A stretch of 14,169 bases of DNA, taken from the NCBI GenBank assembly GCA_955652255.1, contig CATPAW010000192.1, positions 1-14,169 on the forward strand. The letters are read 5' to 3'. This document shows positions 1 through 7,218 of this stretch, in pieces. Under the pieces are notes generated by a model that searched no databases, was not told where the DNA came from, and worked only from the letters and a program-made list of their open reading frames with translations. A program made the position numbers and the translations under genes. Source of the stretch: an uncultured Chthoniobacterales bacterium (GTDB lineage Bacteria; Verrucomicrobiota; Verrucomicrobiia; Chthoniobacterales; UBA10450). Position 1 is the stretch's first letter; each line of letters opens with the position of its first letter.

Positions 1-785
1 TCGCCACGGATCTGTTGCACCTGCCGGTAGGCGGTCGATTGAATTTCATTTAAGTCGCGTTCCTTTTGTCCGGCGATGCGTGCCGCTTCTCCTTCGCCTT
101 CCGAACGAAACCGCTGCGCAATCTGCCGGCGTTCGCTCATCATTCGCTGGTAGATTCGATCGAGCACATCCGGATTGTAATTTACTCGTTTGAGCCGGAG
201 ATCGAGCAGCTCGATGCCAAACTCCGACAATTTCCCTGCCGCTTTCGTCTTAATCTCGTCCTCGATTTTCAATCGCCCGTACTCGATCGGCGGGAGCACA
301 CCAATCGTTCCAAGGCCTGTCGGCACATTTTTCAGATTTTCATCGCGAAGCGGTTTGCGATTCTTGTCGATGCGAACGATCTCGATCAGGTCATGCTTGG
401 CGACAGCGTTGCGGGTCTCGCTTCCAAGAATGTCTTCCAACCGCGATTGCGCGCTTCGCTCATCGCGCAGCCGGACGAAATAGGTCTTGGCGTCGTTGAT
501 TCGCCAGCGGGCAAAGGTATCGACGTGAATGTAAGTTTTGTCCCGGGTGGGGATGGCAACGGGCGCGCCGTCCCATTCGAGAAATCGCTTATCGATCCGG
601 TTGACTTCTTGAATGATGGGAAGCTTAAAGTGCAATCCCGGGTCCGTGATTGGTTCTCCAACTGGTTTGCCGAATTGCGTAATGATAACCTGTTCGGTCT
701 GGTGGACGGCAAAGAAACATCCTTGCAACACGCGCAAAAAGACGATCGCGAGAACGATCGACACGAGCCAAAGACAACCGCGCAT
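1..785 (-). CDS. hflC: HflC, SPFH/band-7 membrane protease modulator (partial, C-terminus off window)
   Basis: Reading leftwards from the ATG at 785, the frame stays open to the window edge and gives 261 residues. The N-terminus is a single membrane anchor (about residues 4-22). It is followed by a band-7/SPFH domain with the typical text QTEQVIITQFGKP and DPGLHFKLP, then a charged helical segment with RSEGEGEAARI near the edge. This is the HflC signature; E. coli HflC is about 334 residues, so roughly 70 residues are missing beyond the window. HflC forms a membrane complex with HflK that holds and modulates the FtsH protease. The start lies 2 bases after the hflK stop codon, so the two are surely co-transcribed and probably translationally coupled. 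No key part is missing in the visible portion. Confidence 0.95.
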   Translation of the reverse strand, partial: MRGCLWLVSIVLAIVFLRVLQGCFFAVHQTEQVIITQFGKPVGEPITDPGLHFKLPIIQEVNRIDKRFLEWDGAPVAIPTRDKTYIHVDTFARWRINDAKTYFVRLRDERSAQSRLEDILGSETRNAVAKHDLIEIVRIDKNRKPLRDENLKNVPTGLGTIGVLPPIEYGRLKIEDEIKTKAAGKLSEFGIELLDLRLKRVNYNPDVLDRIYQRMMSERRQIAQRFRSEGEGEAARIAGQKERDLNEIQSTAYRQVQQIRG

Positions 786-787
786 GT

Positions 788-1768
788 TCATTTCTTCTCC
801 ACGGGTTTTCCGGTGAGTGGCAGGATCGGCAACAGATTTCGCATGGAATCGTCGATGATGATTTTCTCCCCGGTTGCAGAGAGCACGTCGCCCATGGTTT
901 CGAGATAAAGCCGCGTGCGGGTGATTTCCGGCGCCTTGATGTATTGCTCGAGCATGGCATTGAATGATGCGACGTCGCCCTGCGCTTCATTCACGCGCTT
1001 GAACCGATAGCCCTCCGCCGCGCGAATCGCCTGATCGGCCTGCCCCTTCGCTCTCGGCACCGCTTCATTGTAATCGCCGTTCGCGATGTTAATGGCGTTT
1101 TCGCGGTCCTGTTGTGCTTTGTTGACTTCGTTAAAGGAGGCCTGGACTTCGGCCGGAGGGTTGACGTTCTTCAGTTGCACCTGATCGACGCGGACGCCGA
1201 GCATATAGCGTTTCGCCAGTTCCTGCATTCGCGCCAGGGCCGAGACCTCGATGTCTTGCCGGCCGATGGTGATCACTTCGTCCACCGTGCGGTCGCCAAT
1301 CACTTCGCGCATCGCCGCTTCCGATAAATCGCGCAACGTCTGGCCGGGATTACGGACGTCGAACAGATACTGCTTGGGATCGTCGATGCGGTATTGCACT
1401 ACCCATTCCACGAGTGCGGCGTTTAGATCGCCTGTGACCATTGACCTTTCTTCTTCCGCATCTTTCGTCGGTTGGTCGGGATTTGTGTATCCAGGAGTGA
1501 CAAAGCCGAACTCAAGTTTCAACTGCCGCCGCGTCGGCAGGACAGCTACTTTGTCGATGCCCAAGGGAAGTTTGAAATGCAGCCCTGGCTCGACCGTTTT
1601 TAAAAACTTGCCGAAGCGAAGGACGACCCCCTCCGATTCGGCCTGCACGGTGTAGCACGCCGTCCAAATCAGGATGAGCAGAAGAATAACGATGGTAACA
1701 CCGGCAACCAATCGCGCGGGGAAACGCGGCAGGTGAAAATTGTAAACGACGGGAGATTGGCTGTTCAT
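788..1768 (-). CDS. hflK: HflK, SPFH/band-7 membrane protease modulator
   Basis: 326 residues from the ATG at 1768. A short N-terminal tail is followed by one transmembrane helix (about residues 20-40). The band-7 domain then begins with ESEGVVLRFGKF and EPGLHFKLP. A long charged coiled-coil region carries ENAINIANGDYNEAVPRAKG, typical of HflK. The protein lacks the long Gly-rich N-terminus of E. coli HflK (about 419 residues), which is common outside Proteobacteria. An in-frame TTG at 1822 would add 18 residues, but they have no hydrophobic or conserved character and there is no good ribosome site before it, so the ATG was preferred. It partners HflC, encoded immediately downstream. The order hflK-hflC matches the usual arrangement, and assignment of K versus C follows from order plus the sequence motifs. 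Confidence 0.94.
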   Translation of the reverse strand: MNSQSPVVYNFHLPRFPARLVAGVTIVILLLILIWTACYTVQAESEGVVLRFGKFLKTVEPGLHFKLPLGIDKVAVLPTRRQLKLEFGFVTPGYTNPDQPTKDAEEERSMVTGDLNAALVEWVVQYRIDDPKQYLFDVRNPGQTLRDLSEAAMREVIGDRTVDEVITIGRQDIEVSALARMQELAKRYMLGVRVDQVQLKNVNPPAEVQASFNEVNKAQQDRENAINIANGDYNEAVPRAKGQADQAIRAAEGYRFKRVNEAQGDVASFNAMLEQYIKAPEITRTRLYLETMGDVLSATGEKIIIDDSMRNLLPILPLTGKPVEKK

Positions 1769-1849
1769 GCTGATTCGCGCGGGCGGCCTCGTTCCAAGCC
1801 TTTCTGAACGGAGCGTAAACAAGTGAAAAGAGCAAGACTGAAACCACGC

Positions 1850-2635
1850 TCAGCCTTCCGAGTCCAAAACTTTGCCGCTGCGATTACGCAGCAAAAATCT
1901 ACCGATTTTAGAAATGGTGATCGAAACCGCTCGCGCCCAAATTATTTTAAATAACAACGCCGGATAAGACGCCGGCAAATTTGAAGGAAGGCAGACAAAC
2001 GGAGAAGCGGAATGTTTGGAATTCGGATCGTATGCCGGGTCGATTTGCGATCCAAGGTCACGGAAACGGGCGGCAAGCGCGGGGTCGTCGCTGAAAAAAG
2101 CGCCTGGCCAATGGCGTTCGACAAACTTCCGAGCCGGTTGGCCCCGGTAGAAGTCATGGATAAAAACAGCGCACGGTTTGCCGGTGGCCAGGAGCCGGAG
2201 CGCCAGTTTCAGCGCGCGAAATTCTTTTGGGCCATCAATGAGAACTGCATCCCCGGTTTGAAGCCGTTGCGGGAGTATTTCGCGAGAATCCCCGTAGAGA
2301 AGTTCGACATTCGGGTACGGCCTGAGCTTCGCTTCGGCGACGGCCGCGTGCGTTGGATCGAGATCAAACTCAACGCTCACAATTCGCGCTTGCGGGAAAC
2401 AACGTGTCAGCATGAGGGTGCTCTCGCCACGCATGCGGCCCGATTCCAGGATTTGTTTCGGACCAAACGGACGCACCGCCGCATAAAAGAAAAACATTCC
2501 GCGGGGGCCGATGCCTTTGAATCCGCTTTCACGCGGCATGGCTTCGATCGCACGCCGAAAATCGGGCAACAGCCGATTGGCTCGTCCCGCTATCGACGTT
2601 GCGCTAAGCGTCGCTTCGTCCCTGGGGTCGCGCAT
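1850..2635 (-). CDS. Class I SAM-dependent methyltransferase-like protein
   Basis: 261 residues from the ATG at 2635. The pattern fits a Rossmann-fold methyltransferase of the Methyltransf_24 type. A motif-I-like turn ILESGRMRGEST (residues 62-73) is followed by an acidic residue at the end of strand 2 (VSVEFD, E89), YGDSRE (114-119) and the strand-4 motif AVLIDGP (130-136). The motif-I text ESGRxRG differs from the classic ExGxGxG but is typical of this subfamily, which often sits in cell-surface or polysaccharide contexts. No transmembrane segment is obvious apart from a mildly hydrophobic C-terminal stretch near residue 230. The substrate cannot be inferred. There is no clear Shine-Dalgarno site; an internal ATG at residue 33 is a possible alternative start. 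The gene lies 81 bases upstream of hflK on the same strand, so co-transcription is possible. Confidence 0.72.
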   Translation of the reverse strand: MRDPRDEATLSATSIAGRANRLLPDFRRAIEAMPRESGFKGIGPRGMFFFYAAVRPFGPKQILESGRMRGESTLMLTRCFPQARIVSVEFDLDPTHAAVAEAKLRPYPNVELLYGDSREILPQRLQTGDAVLIDGPKEFRALKLALRLLATGKPCAVFIHDFYRGQPARKFVERHWPGAFFSDDPALAARFRDLGSQIDPAYDPNSKHSASPFVCLPSNLPASYPALLFKIIWARAVSITISKIGRFLLRNRSGKVLDSEG

Positions 2636-2756
2636 ATGCTAATCAACGGCGGCTCGCTCCCTCAGGCAATGAGAACGAGTGCGTGGAATTTTGGCCACCC
2701 GTGGTTGGTTTGATTTGGTTACGAGCTGGCTGCTATGTTTTACTCTCATAATTATA

Positions 2757-2830
<74 letters not shown>

Positions 2831-2834
2831 ATTT

Positions 2835-2862
2835 CAGAGATCAGAAGTCAGAGATCAGAGGA
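2835..2862 (+). repeat. Four tandem 7-base repeats (CAGARRT-like) between tRNA and membrane gene
   Basis: Four contiguous heptamers follow the tRNA by 4 bases: CAGAGAT, CAGAAGT, CAGAGAT, CAGAGGA. Copies 1 and 3 are identical and copies 2 and 4 differ from them by two bases each. The AGAGG of the last copy (2857-2861) lies 6 bases before the TTG start at 2868, so the repeat also appears to supply the Shine-Dalgarno sequence of the next gene. Confidence 0.75.
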
Positions 2863-2867
2863 CGGAT

Positions 2868-4490
2868 TTGAAAATTCCTTTTCAGCGCGTTGTGCGGGGA
2901 ACGTGCGTCGTAATTGAAATCGCCATCTTAAGCGCGCTCGTTCTGGCAACCCGGTGCGCGAATTATCAGGACGTGTTCGTTGCCGGGAACGTTTATTTCA
3001 CCGATGCGGATTGTTACGCGCGGATGACGCGCGTTCGCATGTGCCAGCAACATCCGGGCTTGATCGTGCGTCATCACAATTTCGAAAATTATCCGCGCGG
3101 CACAACTCCGCACACGACTGCGCCGCTCGATTATCTCATTCTCACATTGTCGATCTTGCTCAAGCCCTTCACCGTGCACGCGACCGATCTTGCTGGCGCG
3201 TTCATCTCGCCGCTGCTCGGACTGCTCGGCGGCTGGTTTCTCTGGTGGTGGTCGAAACTAATGAAATTCCGTTATCGCTGGGCGCTGCTCATTCTCTACG
3301 CCATCAGCCCAATTCTCGTTCACGCGACGGAGCTTGGACGGCCCGATCATCAATCGCTCTCGATCCTGCTCGTCACCATCGCGATCTGCGCGGAATGGAC
3401 CTGGCAAGGTGGAAGTTCCCGAAAAACCGATGCTATCCATGATTCACGTATAGCATGGTCTACGCTGAGTGGCGTTGCGTGGGGTTTGGCGATCTGGGTG
3501 TCGCTTTATGAACCGCTGGTTTTGTTCCTCATCGTGCTTGCAACCAGGGGGCTGCAAGATCGACATCTTCTTTTTGCGAAAGATCGGCGCATCGGCTGGA
3601 TCTTGTTCGCGGCAATCATTACGTTTGCATTCGTCGTCGAGAGACGCGGGCCGCAGTTGTCGATCTTTCATTCCGGAGAGCTTTTCCGGAACTGGTCGCG
3701 CTCGATTGGCGAACTCGCTCGCGTCTGGCCGGCGAATTCGATCTGGTTTCACTGGGCCGGGTACATGATTGCAGTGGCGCCGTTGCTTATTTGGGTTCTT
3801 GCCCGAGAGCGAAATAACGGCGCGCCCGGGGGTCGCGCCCAAGCAATATTCATTCTCGCACTTCTCCTGGCGACCTATTGCTTCACAATCTGGCAGGCGC
3901 GCTGGGCTTATTTTTTCATGTCGATCTTTGCCATCGCGCTGCCCCTTTTACTGGAGCCGCTCAAATCACGAACCGCGGTTTGGATTGCCTTTGCATTGTC
4001 GATCTTTCCGATTCTTGGTGATTGGGACGAGCGGCTTTGGCCGAACGAAACAGAGTACGGGCGCCGAGTGGAGCAGCGCAATGAATCGGTGCAGTTGCGC
4101 GATCTGGCGATCAATTTGAAATCGTCGGAGGCGCATCCGTTTCTCGCGCCGTGGTGGATTTCTCCATCCATTGCGTATTGGTCGGGTCAACCTGGGGTGG
4201 CCGGAAGTTCGCACGAGAGCCTGGAGGGAGTCGGGGATAGTGCGCGGTTTTTTCTTGCGGAAGATTGGGGAATGGCACGGGTCATTCTGGGCGAGCATAA
4301 GGTGACATGGGTGCTGGCTTACGATTCCGAACGAGTGGCGCGAAATTCCGCGGCAGTGCTGGGTGTGGCCGTGCCGCGCCAAGCGCTATGCTCGGTTCTA
4401 GACAGAACATCCGCCCAGGTGCCGCGATTCCTGGCCTTTTCGGCTCAAAACGGGGCCGGCAAACTGTATCGAGTTGGTAATAATCGGTGA
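2868..4490 (+). CDS. Polytopic membrane protein resembling STT3/AglB/PglB oligosaccharyltransferases (GT-C fold)
   Basis: 540 residues from a TTG start preceded by AGAGG at 6 bases. The first hydrophobic segment (about residues 12-28) is followed by a loop with TDADCYARMTRVR, in which D46-x-D48 sits where STT3-family proteins carry a metal-binding acidic motif. Then come NYPRGTTPHTTAPLDYL (74-90) and ELGRPDHQSL (155-164), both reminiscent of the AglB/PglB pattern. Several more hydrophobic helices follow up to about residue 380. The C-terminal soluble part has PWWISPSIAYWSGQPGVAG starting at P428, which aligns in style with the WWDYG segment but lacks the Asp-Tyr. By family knowledge such enzymes transfer lipid-linked glycans to asparagine or are related GT-C glycosyltransferases. 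The altered motif leaves activity and acceptor open. It lies alone between a tRNA and the bactofilin promoter. Confidence 0.7.
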   Translation: MKIPFQRVVRGTCVVIEIAILSALVLATRCANYQDVFVAGNVYFTDADCYARMTRVRMCQQHPGLIVRHHNFENYPRGTTPHTTAPLDYLILTLSILLKPFTVHATDLAGAFISPLLGLLGGWFLWWWSKLMKFRYRWALLILYAISPILVHATELGRPDHQSLSILLVTIAICAEWTWQGGSSRKTDAIHDSRIAWSTLSGVAWGLAIWVSLYEPLVLFLIVLATRGLQDRHLLFAKDRRIGWILFAAIITFAFVVERRGPQLSIFHSGELFRNWSRSIGELARVWPANSIWFHWAGYMIAVAPLLIWVLARERNNGAPGGRAQAIFILALLLATYCFTIWQARWAYFFMSIFAIALPLLLEPLKSRTAVWIAFALSIFPILGDWDERLWPNETEYGRRVEQRNESVQLRDLAINLKSSEAHPFLAPWWISPSIAYWSGQPGVAGSSHESLEGVGDSARFFLAEDWGMARVILGEHKVTWVLAYDSERVARNSAAVLGVAVPRQALCSVLDRTSAQVPRFLAFSAQNGAGKLYRVGNNR

Positions 4491-4519
4491 AAAAGTGGTG
4501 GATTTCCTATGAGAATACG

Positions 4520-4548
4520 TTGACAGAATCGATAAGTTTTACAATAAT
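4520..4548 (+). promoter_or_regulatory. Near-consensus sigma-70 promoter for the bactofilin operon
   Basis: TTGACA at 4520-4525 is a perfect -35 box. A 17-base spacer leads to AATAAT at 4543-4548, a 5/6 match to TATAAT. The expected transcription start is near 4555. This lies in the 3' gap after the membrane protein gene and points at the bactofilin genes. Confidence 0.75.
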
Positions 4549-4583
4549 AGCGCGTGTTAAGAAAATTCATCTCGCAAAAACCA

Positions 4584-5108
4584 ATGCCGGCGATGGGAGA
4601 AGGGTCGCCGCATGCAGCTGCGGATGACTACAACCGGCTTGCGCGGGGCGAACAATCAAACACATCACCATCCACAACTGACTACCAAAAACATATGGCA
4701 GAACATTCCGGCAAAGACATCCTCTCGAGCGATGTCGAAATCAAAGGCTCGATCAAATTTCAGAAAGAACTTCTTATCGACGGGAAGGTTGAAGGAGAAA
4801 TCAATTCTGATGGTGTGCTGACGATTGGCGAGAACGCCGATATCCGAGGCGAGATCAAAACCAAGTCGATCACGGTGTTTGGGAAGGTGCAGGGCAACAT
4901 CACCGTGGCCGAGCGTTGCGAGCTAAAAGCAAAATGCACCCTGCAGGGAGATTTGAAGGCGGCCCGACTTGTCATCGAAGAAGGAGCAACCTTTATTGGA
5001 AAATCGGAAGTGACCAGCGGAACAAGCCCGGCAAAACCGGTAACCGGGCGGCCGGAAATTGTCCGGCACGATGAGCCGGTCAAAGCCGCCTTTGCCGCTC
5101 GCACATGA
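4584..5108 (+). CDS. Bactofilin family cytoskeletal protein
   Basis: 174 residues from the ATG at 4584. An N-terminal disordered tail of about 44 residues precedes a bactofilin beta-helix (about 45-143). The beta-helix shows the repeating text VEIKGSIKF, IDGKVEGEIN, LTIGENADIRGEIK, ITVFGKVQGNI and LVIEEGATFIGKSEV. A short Pro/Ala-containing tail follows. Bactofilins polymerise without nucleotide into filaments, often membrane-bound, that position cell-wall or polar machinery. The open frame extends to a GTG at 4554, but the promoter just upstream predicts a transcript starting at about 4555, so that GTG would be at or before the first transcribed base. ATGs at 4584 and 4593 are better, and one at 4695 lies just before the conserved domain. 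No start has a clear Shine-Dalgarno site. First gene of a three-gene operon. Confidence 0.92.
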   Translation: MPAMGEGSPHAAADDYNRLARGEQSNTSPSTTDYQKHMAEHSGKDILSSDVEIKGSIKFQKELLIDGKVEGEINSDGVLTIGENADIRGEIKTKSITVFGKVQGNITVAERCELKAKCTLQGDLKAARLVIEEGATFIGKSEVTSGTSPAKPVTGRPEIVRHDEPVKAAFAART

Positions 5109-5135
5109 AGAGAGGGGTTTTCGCTTAGCAAAACA

Positions 5136-5981
5136 GTGGCCAAGCCGTCGCCTGCCAAGCTCAGTGTGGAATGTCCACACTGTGGCTTCAAGCAGATGGA
5201 GTATGCGGCGGCGAAGAGCACGCTGTGCCGCCAGTGCGGACGCTATTTCTCTCCATTTGCGCCTAGACCAGGACTAAAGCTCCAGACTAAAGACCAAGCT
5301 GCGGCGACGCTGGAACCTTCCGGTCTTCGCAAACTTGAAGGTCTCTGGAACAAGCAACGAACTCGCCTGGTAGGCTGCTTTGAGTGCATGCGCAAACACG
5401 AAGTCAGCGACGCCGCAACATCGACAAACTGCCCGGGCTGCAGTGCCCATATCGATCTCCGCGATTACAAAATTGCAACCAGCTTTAGCCGATCGATTCG
5501 AACGCGGGGCGACGTTCATCTGATGGCCAAAGGCGATCTTAGCAGCACAAGTGTTGTTTGCAGGTCGGCCCTGCTCGAGGGCAAGTTGCGCGGCAATCTC
5601 CAGTGCGAGACCTCAGCCACAATTAACCTCGCCGGAAAAATCCCGGGACGCCTTGTCGCCAATTATGTCTGCGTTGAGCGAAAAGCCGACGTGCAATGTT
5701 ACCGACGCGTGAGAGTGGCGAACATCGACATAAAAGGTCGAATGTCCGGAGAAATAATTGCCACTGGCGCCGTGAACGTTCATAAAACCGGAGTGCTTGA
5801 CGGCAATGTAACGGCGAAATCGATCACGATCGACAAAGGCGGAGTCTTTTCCGGCCAGCTTGTGATTGGACAGGCCGATCTTACACAAGCCGAATTGTTG
5901 CCGGAGCAAAAACCTCCAGTCGCAAGTACACTCGAATCCAGCATCCCGGGAACCGCGGCGCACCCTCTGCCCGCCACTTAA
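5136..5981 (+). CDS. Bactofilin-like protein with two N-terminal zinc ribbons
   Basis: 281 residues from a GTG start. The N-terminus holds two CxxC-x14-CxxC units, C13/C16/C31/C34 and C81/C84/C99/C102, with identical spacing, which is a pair of zinc ribbons. After about residue 112 a bactofilin-type beta-helix follows (to about 240), with repeats such as SALLEGKLRGNLQ, ANIDIKGRMSGEII, VNVHKTGVLDGNV and ITIDKGGVFSGQLVIG. It ends in a Pro-rich tail. AGAGGGG at 5111-5117 could be a ribosome site, but it is 18 bases from the GTG, which is long. The gene follows the conventional bactofilin by 27 bases and in the same frame as its TGA stop. It probably co-assembles with, or caps or regulates, the first bactofilin; that role is inference. 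Confidence 0.83.
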   Translation: MAKPSPAKLSVECPHCGFKQMEYAAAKSTLCRQCGRYFSPFAPRPGLKLQTKDQAAATLEPSGLRKLEGLWNKQRTRLVGCFECMRKHEVSDAATSTNCPGCSAHIDLRDYKIATSFSRSIRTRGDVHLMAKGDLSSTSVVCRSALLEGKLRGNLQCETSATINLAGKIPGRLVANYVCVERKADVQCYRRVRVANIDIKGRMSGEIIATGAVNVHKTGVLDGNVTAKSITIDKGGVFSGQLVIGQADLTQAELLPEQKPPVASTLESSIPGTAAHPLPAT

Positions 5982-5993
5982 AGCTTCGCGTCG

Positions 5994-6413
5994 ATGCAAA
6001 AACTGCGTCCACGCAGCCCCTACGAAAGACTCGGCGGGTACGTGCATCTGCCGCGTTTAATCGACAAAGCCAGATTGCACCGAAAAGGCCTGCTCAACGG
6101 CTACAATTACAAAACCGTCGGCTTCGACAAGCATTTGCTTGCGTTTTTAAAACTCAACCCGGATGCATTTGAAGAAGCGGCGCACCACCTGGATGACGAT
6201 CATGCCGTTTTAACCTGGGTGCAGGAATGTGGCGTCAAGCATTCTCCGGAAACGATCGAGCAATGGAATGAGGCGATGATTTCCCGTCACCCGGACACGG
6301 CCGCAAAAAAAGCGCGCTTCCTGCATTTTCTCAAAGAAGCGGGCGGCGAAGGTCGCACGGATATTCGGACTTACTTTGATCTCATCGAATTCGATGAAGG
6401 TCGACTCAAATAA
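5994..6413 (+). CDS. DUF5069 family protein
   Basis: 139 residues from the ATG at 5994, 12 bases after the stop of the zinc-ribbon bactofilin, so it is the third gene of that operon. The text SPYERLGGYVHLPRLIDKAR (residues 8-27), GLLNGYNY and FLAFLKLNPDAF-like segments match the DUF5069 pattern as I know it. That is a small soluble domain of unknown function seen in Verrucomicrobia, Planctomycetes and related bacteria. There is no signal peptide, membrane helix or obvious catalytic motif; the protein is mostly helical and charged. There is no Shine-Dalgarno site, so translation may depend on coupling to the upstream gene. It converges on the nucleotidyltransferase gene with only 13 bases between stop codons. 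No strong terminator hairpin with a T-run is visible there. Confidence 0.8.
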   Translation: MQKLRPRSPYERLGGYVHLPRLIDKARLHRKGLLNGYNYKTVGFDKHLLAFLKLNPDAFEEAAHHLDDDHAVLTWVQECGVKHSPETIEQWNEAMISRHPDTAAKKARFLHFLKEAGGEGRTDIRTYFDLIEFDEGRLK

Positions 6414-6426
6414 GATCGACAGGTTG

Positions 6427-7173
6427 CTACACCTTCGCAAAAATCTCATTGGCTTCCTCCAGCGTTTCTTTGCTTCCGATATCGAGCCATTTCCCTTTGA
6501 TCTGGAAAGTTTTCACCGGCTCGCGCTGGTAAAGCCATTGCACAAACCGGCCCGGCTGATCGGGATTATTTCCCGCGGCAAGGTAGGTGGTCAGGAGGGC
6601 GGCGGCTTCGCGCGAGTAATAATAGACCGCAAGGGCGGCCAGAGTGCTTCGCGGTTTCTCCGGCTTTTCCTCAAAGTGCGTGATGGTGCTGTTCGAATCG
6701 ATCGTGATGTTGCCATATTTTTTGACCGCCTCCAGATCGCCGATGTCATAAATGCCAACCGTCGCTACGGTCTTCTTCGCGTAGTCAACAAAGCCCCGAA
6801 GCGATTCGTTAAACAGGTTATCGCCTGCTATGATCAATAAATCGCTCTCCGCCAAATTCTCTCGGGTAATCACAAAACTGATATCTCCGATCGCGCCTAA
6901 TTTATCGTCATCGCTTTTCGAACCGTCATCTATGATTTTGAGCTTGAGCGCTGGCTGTCGATCTTGATAACGCACTGCCCAAGCCTGAAAATCATTCGCG
7001 AACTTGTTGTTGGTTACGATGTAAATAGCTCCGAGGTTCGGAACATCGGCTAGATTATCTAAGACCCATTCGATCATGGGCCTGCCTGCGACTTCCAGTA
7101 ACGGCTTGGCCTTGTCGAGCGTGAGTGGATAAAGGCGGGTCGCATAACCAGCAGCGAGAATGATTACGTTCAT
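6427..7173 (-). CDS. Sugar-phosphate nucleotidyltransferase (NTP_transferase family)
   Basis: 248 residues from the ATG at 7173, about the length of compact sugar-1-phosphate nucleotidyltransferases. The N-terminal nucleotide-binding signature is LAAGYATRLYPLT (6-18), with K23 in AKPLLEV. Its central A11 replaces the usual Gly of GxGTR. GDN at 117-119 supplies the metal-binding Asp, and FEEKPEKP is the sugar-site EKP motif. KGKWLDIGSKETLEEAN near the C-terminus matches the usual WxDxGT region. Such enzymes make NDP-sugars from an NTP and a sugar-1-phosphate for surface polysaccharides. Which sugar or nucleotide is used cannot be told. It is the last gene of the minus-strand cluster, 45 bases after glnD, and may be co-transcribed with it. 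Confidence 0.88.
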   Translation of the reverse strand: MNVIILAAGYATRLYPLTLDKAKPLLEVAGRPMIEWVLDNLADVPNLGAIYIVTNNKFANDFQAWAVRYQDRQPALKLKIIDDGSKSDDDKLGAIGDISFVITRENLAESDLLIIAGDNLFNESLRGFVDYAKKTVATVGIYDIGDLEAVKKYGNITIDSNSTITHFEEKPEKPRSTLAALAVYYYSREAAALLTTYLAAGNNPDQPGRFVQWLYQREPVKTFQIKGKWLDIGSKETLEEANEIFAKV

Positions 7174-7218
7174 GCCGGTGCGAGACGATAGAGAGCGGGG
7201 AAAAACGAGCCAGCGATT

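Noticed and set aside
66..908. 280-residue plus-strand open frame over hflC/hflK
   Set aside because: It is antisense to two clearly conserved SPFH genes, has no recognisable domain and has Arg/Ser/Phe-rich shadow composition.
2012..2713. 233-residue plus-strand open frame over the methyltransferase gene
   Set aside because: The opposite strand shows coherent methyltransferase motifs, while this frame shows none.
2710..2739. Possible tRNA promoter TTGATT-18-TATGTT
   Set aside because: Both boxes match only 4 of 6 bases, and another candidate -10 (CATAAT, 2747-2752) lacks a -35 box, so no choice can be supported.
2751..2756. Minus-strand TATAAT that could drive the methyltransferase gene
   Set aside because: The -35 position falls inside the tRNA and reads CTAACC, a poor match; it would also leave a leader of over 100 bases.
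6402..6430. Possible terminator between the convergent DUF5069 and nucleotidyltransferase genes
   Set aside because: Only a 5-base stem (GTCGA/TCGAC) with an 11-base loop and no T-run on either strand.
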